A stretch of DNA of 64,000 nt from Pleurodeles waltl (lineage: Eukaryota > Chordata > Amphibia > Caudata > Salamandridae): the NCBI RefSeq assembly GCF_031143425.1, contig NC_090446.1, forward strand, positions 1,548,754,749-1,548,818,748, in the 5' to 3' direction. The notes under the pieces were generated by a model. It was not told where the DNA came from and ran no database searches. It saw nothing but the letters and a program-made list of their open reading frames with translations. Positions 48,901-60,100 of the stretch are shown here, piece by piece. A program made the translations under genes and the position numbers. Within the stretch, counting starts at the first letter, position 1. Each line of letters starts with the position of its first letter.

Positions 48901-49689
48901 GTGCTTCTGCGTGTGCTGCCTGCTTCTGCATGGGCTCTCTGTGTTGCCGAGCGCCCCCTCTGTCTCCTCCTCCAAGGGGCGACCTCCTGGTCCTTCCTGG
49001 GCCCGGGCAGCACCCATTTTCTTCAACCGCAACCTTTGCAACTAGCAAGGGTTGTTTGCAGACTTTCTGCGTGAAAAAAACAACTCTGCATCCTCCAGCA
49101 CGCCGTGGGACATCTTCTATGCAAAGGAGAAGTTCCTGGCATCTTCCGTTGTTGCAGAATCTTCAGCTTCTTCCATCTGGAGGCAGCCATTTTGTACCTT
49201 TATCCGGGGTTTAGTGGGCTCCTGCCCCCCTGGACACTTTTACAACTCTTGGACTTGGTTTCCTTTCCTTGCAGGTCCTCAGGTCCAGGAATCCGTCTTC
49301 AGTGCTTTGCAGTCTGTTGTGGTCTTTGCAAAATCCTTTATCACAACTTTAGTGTGTTTCTTGGGAAATAGTATCACTTTACTCCTACTTTCCAGGGTCT
49401 TGTGTTGGGGTATCTTGGACACCCTAAGTGTTTTCTTACACTCCCAGCGACCCTCTACGCACTATGCTAGCCTAGGGGTCCATTCGTAGTTCGCATTCCA
49501 CTTCCTTAGTATATGGTTTGTGTTGCCCCTCGGCCTATTGCATCCTATTGTACACTACAGAGTTTGCACTACTTTCTGACTGTTTTACTTACCTGATTTT
49601 GGTTTGTGTGTATATTTTGTATATTTTACTTACCTCCTAAGGGAGTATATTCTCTGAGTTATTTTCGGCACATTGTCACTAAAATAAAG
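45988..49689. mobile_element. dispersed repeat B, class uncertain
   Basis: A long stretch of repeat-like sequence that includes the head word shared with repeat A at about 46482 and the 834-bp tandem duplication. It appears to continue after the insertion at 49705-50573, since taactctgagtattg follows the second flanking repeat without a break in style. No coding domain was recognised in frames of up to 145 codons. Limits are approximate. Confidence 0.4.
47636..49303. repeat. 834-bp tandem duplication
   Basis: Copy 1 is 47636-48469 and copy 2 is 48470-49303. Both begin ccttcatcctgcactgg and end at gtcttcagt. I see only isolated substitutions, such as tcctgtggg versus tcccgtggg and acctactttg versus accaactttg, so the duplication is recent. 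It lies inside dispersed repeat B. Confidence 0.95.
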
Positions 49690-49704
49690 TACCTTTATTT
49701 TTAG

Positions 49705-50573
49705 CAGGGTAGTAAGGGTGAAGAATGCAGCACTTCCAGGGAGTATACCCAGTAATCTGAGCAAGGAAATACTACAATTTGCGAATGGTGCAAGTGGGGG
49801 GTGCTCTACTACCCATAAGCAAAGGAAATGTGTATAGCTAAACCCAAATAACAGTAAACAATAAGGACCACACCACGCAATGTACACAGCACTAATATGT
49901 AAGTAATAGCATCCAAGGTATGCAGAGGACACTATACCCACATTTTAGGTACGGCTATAAGCTGCTGTTCCCTCCCCTCTCTGAAGCACACATTCCTTTG
50001 TTTAGTCGACTCACTTACTATTATACTGGCCAATTTTCACACATGGCTCATTAGTTACAGTTAACAATCACTATGGGTGTTTGGTCCTTAAGGAATGAGC
50101 ACACTTCCTGTTGGTTATAATCTGGGATTTCTGCAATATCGTTCTTTCACCTAGGTGTTTCCGCATGGTGTTTGTTCACCATCTTAATTAGTTTCTGGTT
50201 TGCCATGTCCATGGACTTTTTCTATCTGATCCTCTACATTTGGTTTCACGCTTCTCGGATTCTCTATCGTGGATTTAGATTCTCTTTAACATTTTGTTTG
50301 TTGGCTTTGCTTCTGTGGTGATCAGTTCGGGACAACATAAAACATCAGTATGTATATGTGTCTCTTTGCAGCCTTGAAAAAGTCACCTGTGTGACGAAAC
50401 ACGTGTTGGCTGTGTTTGATGGACGTTCCCTCTTAATGAAGCAAACTGCGTTTTTAAAGAAACTTTCTACTAAGAACTTGGGATACTTACGTGCCTTTTT
50501 CTTCTCTAATGTCCTCTGCATACCTTGGATGCTATCACTGCTGTTTATATTGTGTGCTGTGGTCCTTATTGTT
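49705..50573. mobile_element. 869-bp retroposon-like insertion with 15-bp flanking repeats
   Basis: It is flanked by tacctttatttttag (49690-49704) and tacctttattcttag (50574-50588), a 15-bp direct repeat with one mismatch. This suggests target-primed insertion into repeat B. The right part contains gtcacctgtgtgac followed by gaaac at 50382-50400, a small hairpin next to a GAAA that resembles the core of Penelope-type hammerhead motifs. No reverse transcriptase or GIY-YIG endonuclease frame is visible, so it would be a truncated or non-autonomous copy. The assignment to Penelope-like elements is tentative. Confidence 0.55.
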
Positions 50574-50588
50574 TACCTTTATTCTTAG

Positions 50589-51852
50589 TAACTCTGAGTA
50601 TTGTGGTTTCTTGTGATATAGTGCTATATGATGTAAGGGGTATAGTAGGAGCTTTGCATGTCTCCTAGTTCAGCCTTGGCTGCTCTGCTATAGCTACCTC
50701 TATCAGTCTAAGCTGCTAGAAACACCTCTATTCTACTAATAAGGGATAACTGGACCTGGCACAGAGTGTAAGTACCACAAGGTACCCACTATAAGCCAGG
50801 CTAGCCTCCCACAACGTGTACTTATGTGTTTTATATGTCCTAACTGAAATACTGCCAAATTCGCTTTTCACTTTTGCAAGGCCTATCCCTCTCATAGGTT
50901 AACATGGGGGCTGCCTTTAAATATTATTTAAGCACAGATTCTGTTAGTGAACAGATAGACATGTGGAATTTGGGGTCTCTGAACTCACAATTTAATAATA
51001 CATCTTTTAGTGAAGTTGATTTTTAGATTGTGTTTTTGAAAATGCCACTTTTAGAAAGTAGGCCATTTCTTGCTTAAACCATTCTGTGACTGTCTGGGTC
51101 AGTTTGACAGTTGGGCTGTTTGCACCTCTCTCTAGACCATGGGTACTCACAAACTTTTTCTCGGGCCATAATGGCAACATGGTTTGTGGCCGAGGGACGC
51201 AATGAAGTGCCAGCGGGGGTGGGGGGGGCGGGGCTTATAGGGGCAGACGTGGAGACGTCATGGAAAACGCTATAAGATAATGGCCGCCATACATAAGCAT
51301 AGAGGAGGGCCGCGGGAGCATGCACAAAGAAGCCACTATTGCGCATGCTGCCCCGGCCCTCTTCTATGTTTATGTACGGCGGTCATTATCATATGGCGTT
51401 TGTCCGACGTGTCTGCGGGACTTTGAGTACCACGGCTCTAGACAGTGACACAAAGGGAGCTGGGGTGTAGCCTGCATTTCCTGATGAGCCATCTGTGCTG
51501 GGAGGGAGGGGAGGAGTTGTCACTTACACCTGAAAGGGCTGTGCCTGCCCTCACACAATGCAGTCTCCGACCCCCTGGTGAGTGTCTGGGGCCTGGCCTG
51601 GGCAAGGCAGGGTCTTGAAAACAAGAGACTTCTCTTTGAAGTAGGCCTTCTTCAAAGACAGAAAGGGGTATAAGAAGACCACCTAAAACCCCTGAAAATC
51701 AGATTACTTCTGGAACCAAGAGGAACCTCTGCTCGGGAGAAGAGCTGGAGGAGGAGTACTGCCCCTTTGCCTGTGACTATGCTTTGCTGGGTTGGCCTGG
51801 AGTAGCTGCTTCTGCCTGAGAGAGGACAAAGACTGACACCCTCCTACATTCT
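50589..51852. mobile_element. dispersed repeat, continuation, interrupted by a MITE
   Basis: Repeat-like sequence without a gene, interrupted at 51138-51435 by a hAT MITE. The sequence on either side of that MITE joins smoothly across its target duplication. Class unknown. Confidence 0.4.
51138..51435. mobile_element. hAT-like MITE with internal hairpin
   Basis: It is flanked by a perfect 8-bp duplication, ctctagac (51130-51137 and 51436-51443). The ends are catgggtactca and, inverted, ccgtggtactca. Inside, two arms of about 55 bp (about 51268-51322 and 51344-51398) are near-perfect inverted repeats around gcatagaggagggcc, so a transcript would form a long hairpin. No coding capacity. Confidence 0.85.
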
Positions 51853-51909
51853 GAATTGCGACTCGCAAATTGCAAGTCGGTCTGACTCGCAATTTGTGAG
51901 TCGCAATTC
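51853..51909. mobile_element. 57-bp palindromic MITE-like element
   Basis: The left arm gaattgcgactcgcaaattg is mirrored by caatttgtgagtcgcaattc on the right, with a few mismatches and a tiny loop. It is probably the remnant of a palindromic MITE; no clear target duplication was seen. Confidence 0.65.
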
Positions 51910-51942
51910 TGATTTTTACTACATCTGCCCCTAAGACTCTTA

Positions 51943-52002
51943 GGCCCGTATTTATACTTTTTTTGCGCAAATGCGGCGCTAAAAAAAGTATAAATACGGG
52001 TA
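51943..52002. mobile_element. 60-bp palindromic MITE with TTA flanks
   Basis: The arms cccgtatttatacttttttt and aaaaaaagtataaatacggg are exact inverted copies around a short GC-rich centre. TTA lies on both sides (51940-51942 and 52003-52005), as expected for a 3-bp target duplication of the PIF/Harbinger type. Confidence 0.75.
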
Positions 52003-52010
52003 TTAGGCTC

Positions 52011-52990
52011 TCATTATGACTCCGGCGGTCTATTCCGTAGACCGCCGAAGTCACTGCCGCCATGTGACCGCCAGTGTTGGCAGTCTGAAGACCGCCATAT
52101 TGTGGCTGCTGGCGGCTCTCTGCCACTATTTGGTGGGGAAGCCGCCAGCAGCCATACTGGAGGTCGGCGGTCTAGTGGAGCTTGCTCCCTGCCGCCACCT
52201 CATCACCACAACACCGCCCGCCGTATCACAACATTGTAAACGGCGTGGCGGTGTTGTGTTGGCGGAACAAGCGCCATGGACCCAGTTCCCTCCCAGACGA
52301 CCACTGTGGGGGGGGGTGTTAAGTGTTGTGTGCATGAATGGGTGTGTGTGTTTGTGTGTGAATGGAGGTGGGTGGTGGGTATTGTGTGTGTTTCTGTGCA
52401 TGTGTCTGTGTGCTTGTGTGAAAGCCTGTATGAGGGGGGTGGGAGGGTGCTGTGGCCGTGTTTGCTTGTGTGTGTGTATGTATGTAAGTGTGGTGTGGGT
52501 GTGCATGGATCAGGGGTAGGGGGAAAGTACAGGGATCAGGGGGTCAGCACAGGGATCAGAGGCGCGGGAATCAGCACGGGGACCAGGGGAGGGGGTTATT
52601 GCTGCTTGGAGGTTTGGGGGGCTTCTGATGGGGTGGGGGGCCTCCTACTTGGAGGGGGAGTTGCGGAGTCCTGTTGTGGTGACTGGAATTAGTATTCCTG
52701 TCACCAGTATCCTTACTGCCAAGGATTTTGTGGCAGGGCTTCCGCCACGGAATCCCGGGCGGTAAGGTTACTCATAATACAGCGGGCGGTGTTAGATGGA
52801 CCAACGGGTCGAAGGTGGTCAACCTTCGGCAAGGCAGTCTCACCGCCCTGGCGGTACAAGAGGTGAACTGGCTGCGATGCAGTCAGTTCACTGCAATGGT
52901 CATAATTTGGCCGTCCTGCGCCACCACGCTGTTGGCGGTCTGACCGCAACCACAGGCGTGGCGGGACAGAACCGCCAATGTCATCATGAC
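52011..52990. mobile_element. putative DNA element rich in GGCGGTC words
   Basis: The left end has tcattatgactccggcggtc, and the right end, reversed, has a tcatgatgac word near many ggcggt repeats. Several ggcggtc and gaccgcc words lie near both ends, and a TG-rich stretch (about 52320-52510) fills the middle. It looks like a non-autonomous element with loosely matching inverted ends. No transposase. Confidence 0.5.
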
Positions 52991-53297
52991 CACCGTCTTC
53001 TTTTTTAAATTCATAACTTGAATTGTGTATGTCGGATTTTTTTCATTTTGGTCTTGTTTTGTTTAGATAAATGTGTTGTGTCATTTTGTTGTATTTTCAC
53101 TAAGTTATTGTGTGTGATGGTGCAAATACTTTACACCTTGCTTCTGAAGTTAAGTCTTCTGGTGCCAAGCTACCAAGGGGGTGAGCGGGGGTTAGCTGAG
53201 GGTGATTCTCTTTTACCCTAACTAAAGTAAGGGTCCTTGCTTGGACAGGAGGTAACCTGACTGCCAATCAAAGACCCCATTTCTAACATGCTGTTCT
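52991..53297. mobile_element. 3' fragment of a dispersed repeat
   Basis: T-rich sequence followed by gtgccaagctaccaaggggg and ending near atttctaaca. I recognise the style as a common caudate repeat end, possibly an LTR, but could not confirm a partner copy in the window. Confidence 0.35.
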
Positions 53298-53800
53298 GTT
53301 CTTTCACTGACGGCAGCACTTGCACTCACTGTGGGCTGCGCTGTTCTTTCACTGACTGCAGGACCTGCGCTCACTGGGGGCTGTGCTGTTCTTTCACTGA
53401 CTGCAGCCCTTGTGCCCACTGTGGGCTGTGCTGTTCTTTCACTGACTGCAGGATCTGCGCTCACTGTGGGCTGTGCTGTTCTCTCACTGACTGTAGGACC
53501 TGTGCTCACTGTGGGCTGTGCTGTCCTTTCACTGACTGCAGCACTTGTGCTCACTGTGGGCTGTGCTGTTCTCTCACTGACTGTAGGACCTGTGCTCACT
53601 GTGGGCTGTGCTGTTCTTTCACTGACTGCAGCACTTGTGCTCACTGGGGGCTGTGCTGTCCTTTCACTGACTGCAGCACTTGTGCTCACTGTGGGCTGTG
53701 CTGTTCTTTCACTGTCTGCAGGATCTGCGCTCACTGTGGGCTGCGCTGTTCTCTCACTGACTGTAGGACCAGTGCTCACTACGGCTTGTGGTTTTTCACC
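53298..53800. repeat. 45-bp minisatellite, about 11 copies
   Basis: The unit joins ctgtgctgttctttcactga to ctgcagcacttgtgctcact and gtggg, 45 bp. It is unrelated to the 45-bp array at 31.9-42.6 kb. Fifteen-codon periodicity leaves frames open on both strands, including a 199-codon minus frame with a SERTAQPTVS motif. That frame is not in phase with the adjacent immunoglobulin exon. The array lies just inside the intron, starting about 20 bp beyond that exon's donor site. Confidence 0.93.
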
Positions 53801-53821
53801 AGGAGCACCACACACACTCAC

Positions 53822-54127
53822 CTCTGTCGCAGCTGATGGACAGGACCACCGGAATGCTCTCCTCCACTGCCCCCGGCCTGCTGCGGATCATGCAGGTGGC
53901 CGTCTGGTTGTGTGCCTGGATGGCTGGCTTCATCAGGAGGCGGCTTTGCACGGTGACTGTTCCGTCTGTGTTCACACTCTCTGTGGTGTTCACAAGAAAG
54001 CTGAGGTCTGACACCCAGGTGATCTTCGCGGGGGGATACCCACGGGCCGAGGTGCAGACGGCCACCTCTGCCAGCTGGGTTGTGCCCACTGAAGCAGGCA
54101 CTGCATGGGCACTGTTGTTGGGTTTCG
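53822..54127 (-). CDS. Ig-domain exon, nectin/PVR-like domain 2
   Basis: This is a 306-bp minus-strand exon with an excellent acceptor (ctttattcctcag, AG at 54128-54129) and donor (gtgagtgt, GT at 53820-53821). It starts and ends in phase 1, the standard arrangement for extracellular Ig exons, and has 101 whole codons with no stop. The domain has Cys 24, Trp 37 and Cys 78, the usual disulfide pair and core Trp. A PPAKITW motif, a DGTVTVQSR motif and an opening KPNNSA resemble the second (C-type) domain of nectin and PVR adhesion receptors. N-glycosylation sites occur at NNS, NTT and NQT. There is an extra Cys at 99. Such proteins sit at the cell surface and bind one another across cell contacts or act as immune ligands. 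A V-type first domain should lie upstream, past the right edge of the window. CD200-like or other Ig receptors are possible alternatives. Confidence 0.75.
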
Positions 54128-54146
54128 CTGAGGAATAAAGAGAAGA
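54128..54146 (-). promoter_or_regulatory. 3' splice acceptor of the Ig exon
   Basis: On the minus strand the sequence cttctctttattcctcag gives an almost pure pyrimidine tract ending in AG next to the exon. Only about 40 bp separate it from the 32-bp minisatellite, so any branch point must lie close to or within the first array units. Confidence 0.7.
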
Positions 54147-54184
54147 AGAAACAAGAGGTTCTCAGCTGGAAGGAGGCTGGCATC

Positions 54185-57100
54185 AGAAGCACGGCTGCAG
54201 GACATGGAGGGTGGGAGACGCTTTCGCTGCAGGACATGGAGGGTGGTAGATGGTTTCGCTGCAGGACATGGAGGGTGGGAGACGCTTTCGCTGTAGGACA
54301 TGGAGGGTGGGAGACGGTTTTGCTGCAGGACATGGAGGGTGGGAGACGCTTTCGCTGCAGGACATGGAGGGTGGGAGACGCTTTCACTGCAGGACATGGA
54401 GGGCGGGAGACGCTTTCGCTGCAGGACATGGAGGGTGGGAGATGCTTTCGCTGCAGGACATGGAGGGCGGAAGATACTTTCGCTGCAGGACATGGAGGGC
54501 GGCAGGACATGGAGGGCGGGAGACGCTTCCACTGCAAGACATGGAGGGTGGGAGATGCTTTCACTGCAGGACATGGAGAGTGGGAGACGCTTCCGCTGCA
54601 GGACATGGAGGGTGGGAGACGCTTCCACTGCACGACATGGAAGGTGGGAGACGCTTTCACTGCAGGACATGGAGGGTAAGAGACGCTTTCACTGCAGGAC
54701 AAGGAGGGTGGGAGACGCTTTCGCTGCAGGACATGGAGGGTGGGAGACGCATTCGCTGCAGGACATGGAGGGTAAGAGATGCTTTCGCTGCAGGACATGG
54801 AGGGTGGGAGACGCTGGCGCTGCAGGACATGGAGGGTGGGAGATGCTTTTGTTGCAGGACATGGAGCGTGGGAGACGCTTTTGCTGCAGGACATGGAGGG
54901 TGGGAGATGCTTTCAGTGCAGGACATGGAGGGTGGGAGATGCTTTCACTGCACGACATGGAGGGTGGAGGATGCTTTCACTGCAGGACATGGAGTGTGGG
55001 AGATGCTTTCGCTGCAGGACATGGAGGGTGGGAGACGCTTTCGCTGCAGGACATGGAGGGTAGGAGACGCTTTCGCTGCAGGACATGGAGGGTGCAAGGC
55101 GCTTTCCCTGCTGGACATGGAGGGTAGGAGACACTTTCGCTGCAGGACATGGAGGGTGGGAGACGCTTTCACTGCAGGACATGGATGGTGGAGACGCTTT
55201 CGCTGCAGGTCATGGAGGGTAGGAGACGCTGTCACTGCAGGACATGGAGGGTAATAGACGCTTTCACTGCAGGACATGGAGGGTGGGAGACGCTTTCACT
55301 GCAGACATGGAGGGTGGGAGATGCTTTCGTTGCAGGACATGGAGCGTGGGAGACGCTTTCGCTGCAGGACATGGAGGGTGGGAGATGCTTTCGTTGCAGG
55401 ACATGGAGCGTGGGAGACGCTTTCGCTGCAGGACATGGAGGGTGGGAGATGCTTTCGCTGCACGACATGGAGGGTGGAGGATGCTTTCACTGCAGGACAT
55501 GGAGTGTGGGAGATGCTTTTGCTGCAGGACATGGAGGGTGGGATACGCTTTAACTGCAGGACATGGAGGCTGGGAGACGCTGGGAGACGCTGGGAGACTG
55601 CAGGGCATGGAGGGTGGGAGTCGCTTTGACTGCAGGACATGGATGGTGGGAGACGCTTTCGCTACAGGACATGGAGGGAGACGCTTCCACTGCAGGATAT
55701 GGAGGGTGGAACACGCTTTAGCTGCAGGACATGGAGGGTAGGAGATGCTTTTGCTGCAGGACATAGAGGGTGGAACACGCTTTCGCTGCAGGACATGGAG
55801 GGTGGGAGACGCTTTCGCTGCAGGACATGGAGGGTAAGAGATGCTTTCACTGCAGGACATGGAGGGTGGGAGACGCTTTCGCTGCAGGACATGGAGGGTA
55901 AGAGATGCTTTCACTGCAGGACATGGAGGGTGGGAGACACTTTCGCTGCAGGACATGGAGGGTGGTACACGCTTTCACTGCAAGACATTGAGGGTGGGAG
56001 ACGCTTTCCCTGCAGGACATGGAGAGTGGGAGACACTTTCGCTGCAGGACATGGAGGGGGGAGACGCATTCACTGCAGGACATGGAGGGCGGGAGACGCT
56101 TTCGCTGCAGGACATGGAGGGTGGGAGATGCTTTCGCTGCAGGACATAGAGGGCGGGAGACGCTTTCCCTGCAGGACATGGAGGGTGGGAGAAGCTTTCG
56201 CTGCAGGGCATGGAGGGTAGGAGACGCTTTTACTGCAGGACATGGAGGGGGGGGACACTTTCACTGCAGGACATGGATGGTGGGAGACGCTTTTCCTGCA
56301 GGTCATGGAGGGTAGGAGACGCTTTCACTGCAGGACATGGAGGGTGGGAGAAGCTGGCGCTGAAGGACATGGAGGGTGGGATACGCTTTCACTGCAGGAC
56401 ATGGAGGCTGGGAGACGCTGGAAGACGCTTTCACTGCAGGGCATGGAGGGTGGGAGACGCTTTGACTGCAGGACATGGATGGTGGGAGACGCTTTCGCTA
56501 CAGGACATGGACTGCAGGATATGGAGGGTGGAACACGCTTTAGCTGCAGGACATGGAGGGTAGGAGATGCTTTCGCTGCAGGACATAGAGGGTGGAACAC
56601 GCTTTCGCTGCAGGACATGGTGGGTGGGAGACGCTTTCGCTGCAGGACATGGAGGGTAAGAGATGCTTTCACTGCAGGACATGGAGGGTGGGAGACGCTT
56701 TCGCTGCAGGACATGGAGGGTAAGAGATGCTTTCACTGCAGGACTAGGAGGGTGGGAGACACTTTTGCTGCAGGACATGGCGGGTGGTAGATGCTTTCAC
56801 TGCAAGACATGGAGGGTGGGAGACGCTTTGCCTGCAGGACATGGAGAGTGGGAGACACTTTCGCTGCAGGACATGAAGGGGGGAGACGCATTCACTGCAG
56901 GACATGGAGGGCGGGAGACGCTTTCGCTGCAGGACATGGAGGGTAGGAGACGCTTTCGCTGCAGGACATAGAGGGTAGGAGACGCTTTCGCTGCAGGACA
57001 TGGAGGGTGGAAGACGCTTTCGCTGCAGGACATAGAGGGCGGGAGACGCTGGGAGACGCTTTCACTGCAGGCCATGGAGGGTGGGAGACTCTTTCACTGC

Positions 57101-60100
57101 AGGACATGGAGGGTGAAAGACGCTTTCACTGCAGGACATGGAGGGTGGGCGACTCTTCCATTGCAGGACATGGAGGGTGGAACACGCTTTCGCTGCAGGA
57201 CATGGAGGGTGGGAGACGCTTTCGCTGCAGGACATGGAAAGTGGGAGATGCTTTCACTGCAGGACATAGAGGGCGGGAGACGCTTTCACTGCAGGACATA
57301 GAGGGCGGGAGGCGCTTTCACAGCAGGAAATGGAGGGTGAGAGACGCTTTCACTGCAGGACATGGAGGGTGAAAGACGCTTTCGCTGAAGGACATGGAGG
57401 GTGGGAGATGCTTTCGCTGCAGGACATGGAGAGTGGGAGATGCTTTCGCTGCAGGATATGGAGGGTGGGAGACGCTTTCGCTGCATGACATGGAGGGTGG
57501 AACACGCTTTCGTTGCAGGACATGGAGGGAGACGCTTCCACTGCGGGACTTGGAGGGTGGGAGACGCTTTCACTGCAAGACATGGAGGGTGGGAGACGCT
57601 TCCATTGCAGGACATGGAGGGTGGGGGACGCTTTCCCTGCAGGACATGGAGGGTGGGAGACACTTTCACTGCAGGACATGGAGGGTGGGAGACGCTTTCA
57701 CTGCAGGACATGGAGGGTGGGAGACGCTTTCGCTGCAGGACATGGAGGGTGGGAGATGCTTTCGTTGCAGGACATGGAGCGTGGGAGACGCTTTCGCTGC
57801 AGGACATGGAGGGTGGGAGATGCTTTCGCTGCAGGACATGGAGGGTGGGAGATGCTTTCGCTGCACGACATGGAGGGTGGAGGATGCTTTCACTGCAGGA
57901 CATGGAGTGTGGGAGATGCTTTTGCTGCAGGACATGGAGGGTGGGATACGCTTTAACTGCAGGACATGGAGGCTGGGAGACGCTGGGAGACGCTGGGAGA
58001 CTGCAGGGCATGGAGGGTGGGAGTCGCTTTGACTGCAGGACATGGATGGTGGGAGACGCTTTCGCTACAGGACATGGAGGGAGATGCTTCCACTGCAGGA
58101 TATGGAGGGTGGAACACGCTTTAGCTGCAGGACATGGAGGGTAGGAGATGCTTTTGCTGCAGGACATAGAGGGTGGAACACGCTTTCGCTGCAGGACATG
58201 GAGGGTGGGAGACGCTTTCGCTGCAGGACATGGAGGGTAAGAGATGCTTTCACTGCAGGACATGGAGGGTGGGAGACGCTTTCGCTGCAGGACATGGAGG
58301 GTAAGAGATGCTTTCACTGCAGGACATGGAGGGTGGGAGACACTTTCGCTGCAGGACATGGAGGGTGGTACACGCTTTCACTGCAAGACATTGAGGGTGG
58401 GAGACGCTTTCCCTGCAGGACATGGAGAGTGGGAGACACTTTCACTGCAGGACATGGAGGGTGGGAGACGCTTTCACTGCAAGACATGGAGGGTGAGAGA
58501 CGCTTTCGCTGCAGGACATGGAGGGTGGGAGATGCTTTCGCTGCAGGACATAGAGGGCGGGAGACGCTTTCCCTGCAGGACATGGAGGGTGGGAGAAGCT
58601 TTCGCTGCAGGGCATGGAGGGTAGGAGACGCTTTTACTGCAGGACATGGAGGGTGGGGGACACTTTCACTGCAGGACATGGATGGTGGGAGACGCTTTTC
58701 CTGCAGGTCATGGAGGGAAGGAGACGCTTTCACTGCAGGACATGGAGGGTGGGAGAAGCTGGCGCTGCAGGACATGGAGGGTGGGATACGCTTTCACTGC
58801 AGGACATGGAGGCTGGGAGACGCTGGAAGACGCTTTCACTGCAGGGCATGGAGGGTGGGAGACGCTTTGACTGCAGGACATGGATGGTGGGAGACGCTTT
58901 CGCTACAGGACATGGACTGCAGGATATGGAGGGTGGAACACGCTTTAGCTGCAGGACATGGAGGGTAGGAGATGCTTTCGCTGCAGGACATAGAGGGTGG
59001 AACACGCTTTCGCTGCAGGACATGGTGGGTGGGAGACGCTTTCGCTGCAGGACATGGAGGGTAAGAGATGCTTTCACTGCAGGACATGGAGGGTGGGAGA
59101 CGCTTTCGCTGCAGGACATGGAGGGTAAGAGATGCTTTCACTGCAGGACTAGGAGGGTGGGAGACACTTTTGCTGCAGGACATGGCGGGTGGTAGATGCT
59201 TTCACTGCAAGACATGGAGGGTGGGAGACGCTTTGCCTGCAGGACATGGAGAGTGGGAGACACTTTCGCTGCAGGACATGAAGGGGGGAGACGCATTCAC
59301 TGCAGGACATGGAGGGCGGGAGACGCTTTCGCTGCAGGACATGGAGGGTAGGAGACGCTTTCGCTGCAGGGCATAGAGGGTAGGAGACGCTTTCGCTGCA
59401 GGACATGGAGGGTGGAAGACGCTTTCGCTGCAGGACATAGAGGGCGGGAGACGCTGGGAGACGCTTTCACTGCAGGCCATGGAGGGTGGGAGACTCTTTC
59501 ACTGCAGGACATGGAGGGTGAAAGACGCTTTCACTGCAGGACATGGAGGGTGGGCGACTCTTCCATTGCAGGACATGGAGGGTGGAACACGCTTTCGCTG
59601 CAGGACATGGAGGGTGGGAGACGCTTTCGCTGCAGGACATGGAAAGTGGGAGATGCTTTCACTGCAGGACATAGAGGGCGGGAGACGCTTTCACTGCAGG
59701 ACATAGAGGGCGGGAGGCGCTTTCACAGCAGGAAATGGAGGGTGAGAGACGCTTTCACTGCAGGACATGGAGGGTGAAAGACGCTTTCGCTGAAGGACAT
59801 GGAGGGTGGGAGATGCTTTCGCTGCAGGACATGGAGAGTGGGAGATGCTTTCGCTGCAGGATATGGAGGGTGGGAGACGCTTTCGCTGCATGACATGGAG
59901 GGTGGAACACGCTTTCGTTGCAGGACATGGAGGGAGACGCTTCCACTGCGGGACTTGGAGGGTGGGAGACGCTTTCACTGCAAGACATGGAGGGTGGGAG
60001 ACGCTTCCATTGCAGGACATGGAGGGTGGGGGACGCTTTCCCTGCAGGACATGGAGGGTGGGAGACACTTTCACTGCAGGACATGGAGGGTGGGAGACGC

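Larger units (their letters stand above)
28400..53821 (-). other. inferred 25.4-kb intron of the receptor gene
   Basis: On the minus strand a good donor (ag, then gtgagtgt) at 53820-53821 and an acceptor (cctccacag) at 28400-28401 bound this stretch, with matching phase 1 on both sides. It holds four minisatellite families, a LINE, MITEs and dispersed repeats. I found no further immunoglobulin exon in it, though a short or diverged one could be missed. The two exons might instead belong to different genes. Confidence 0.4.

Noticed and set aside
53222..53821. Continuation of the Ig exon into the 199-codon repeat frame
   Set aside because: The exon's own frame stops eight residues past the donor. 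The 199-codon frame is in a different phase and is explained by the 45-bp repeat.
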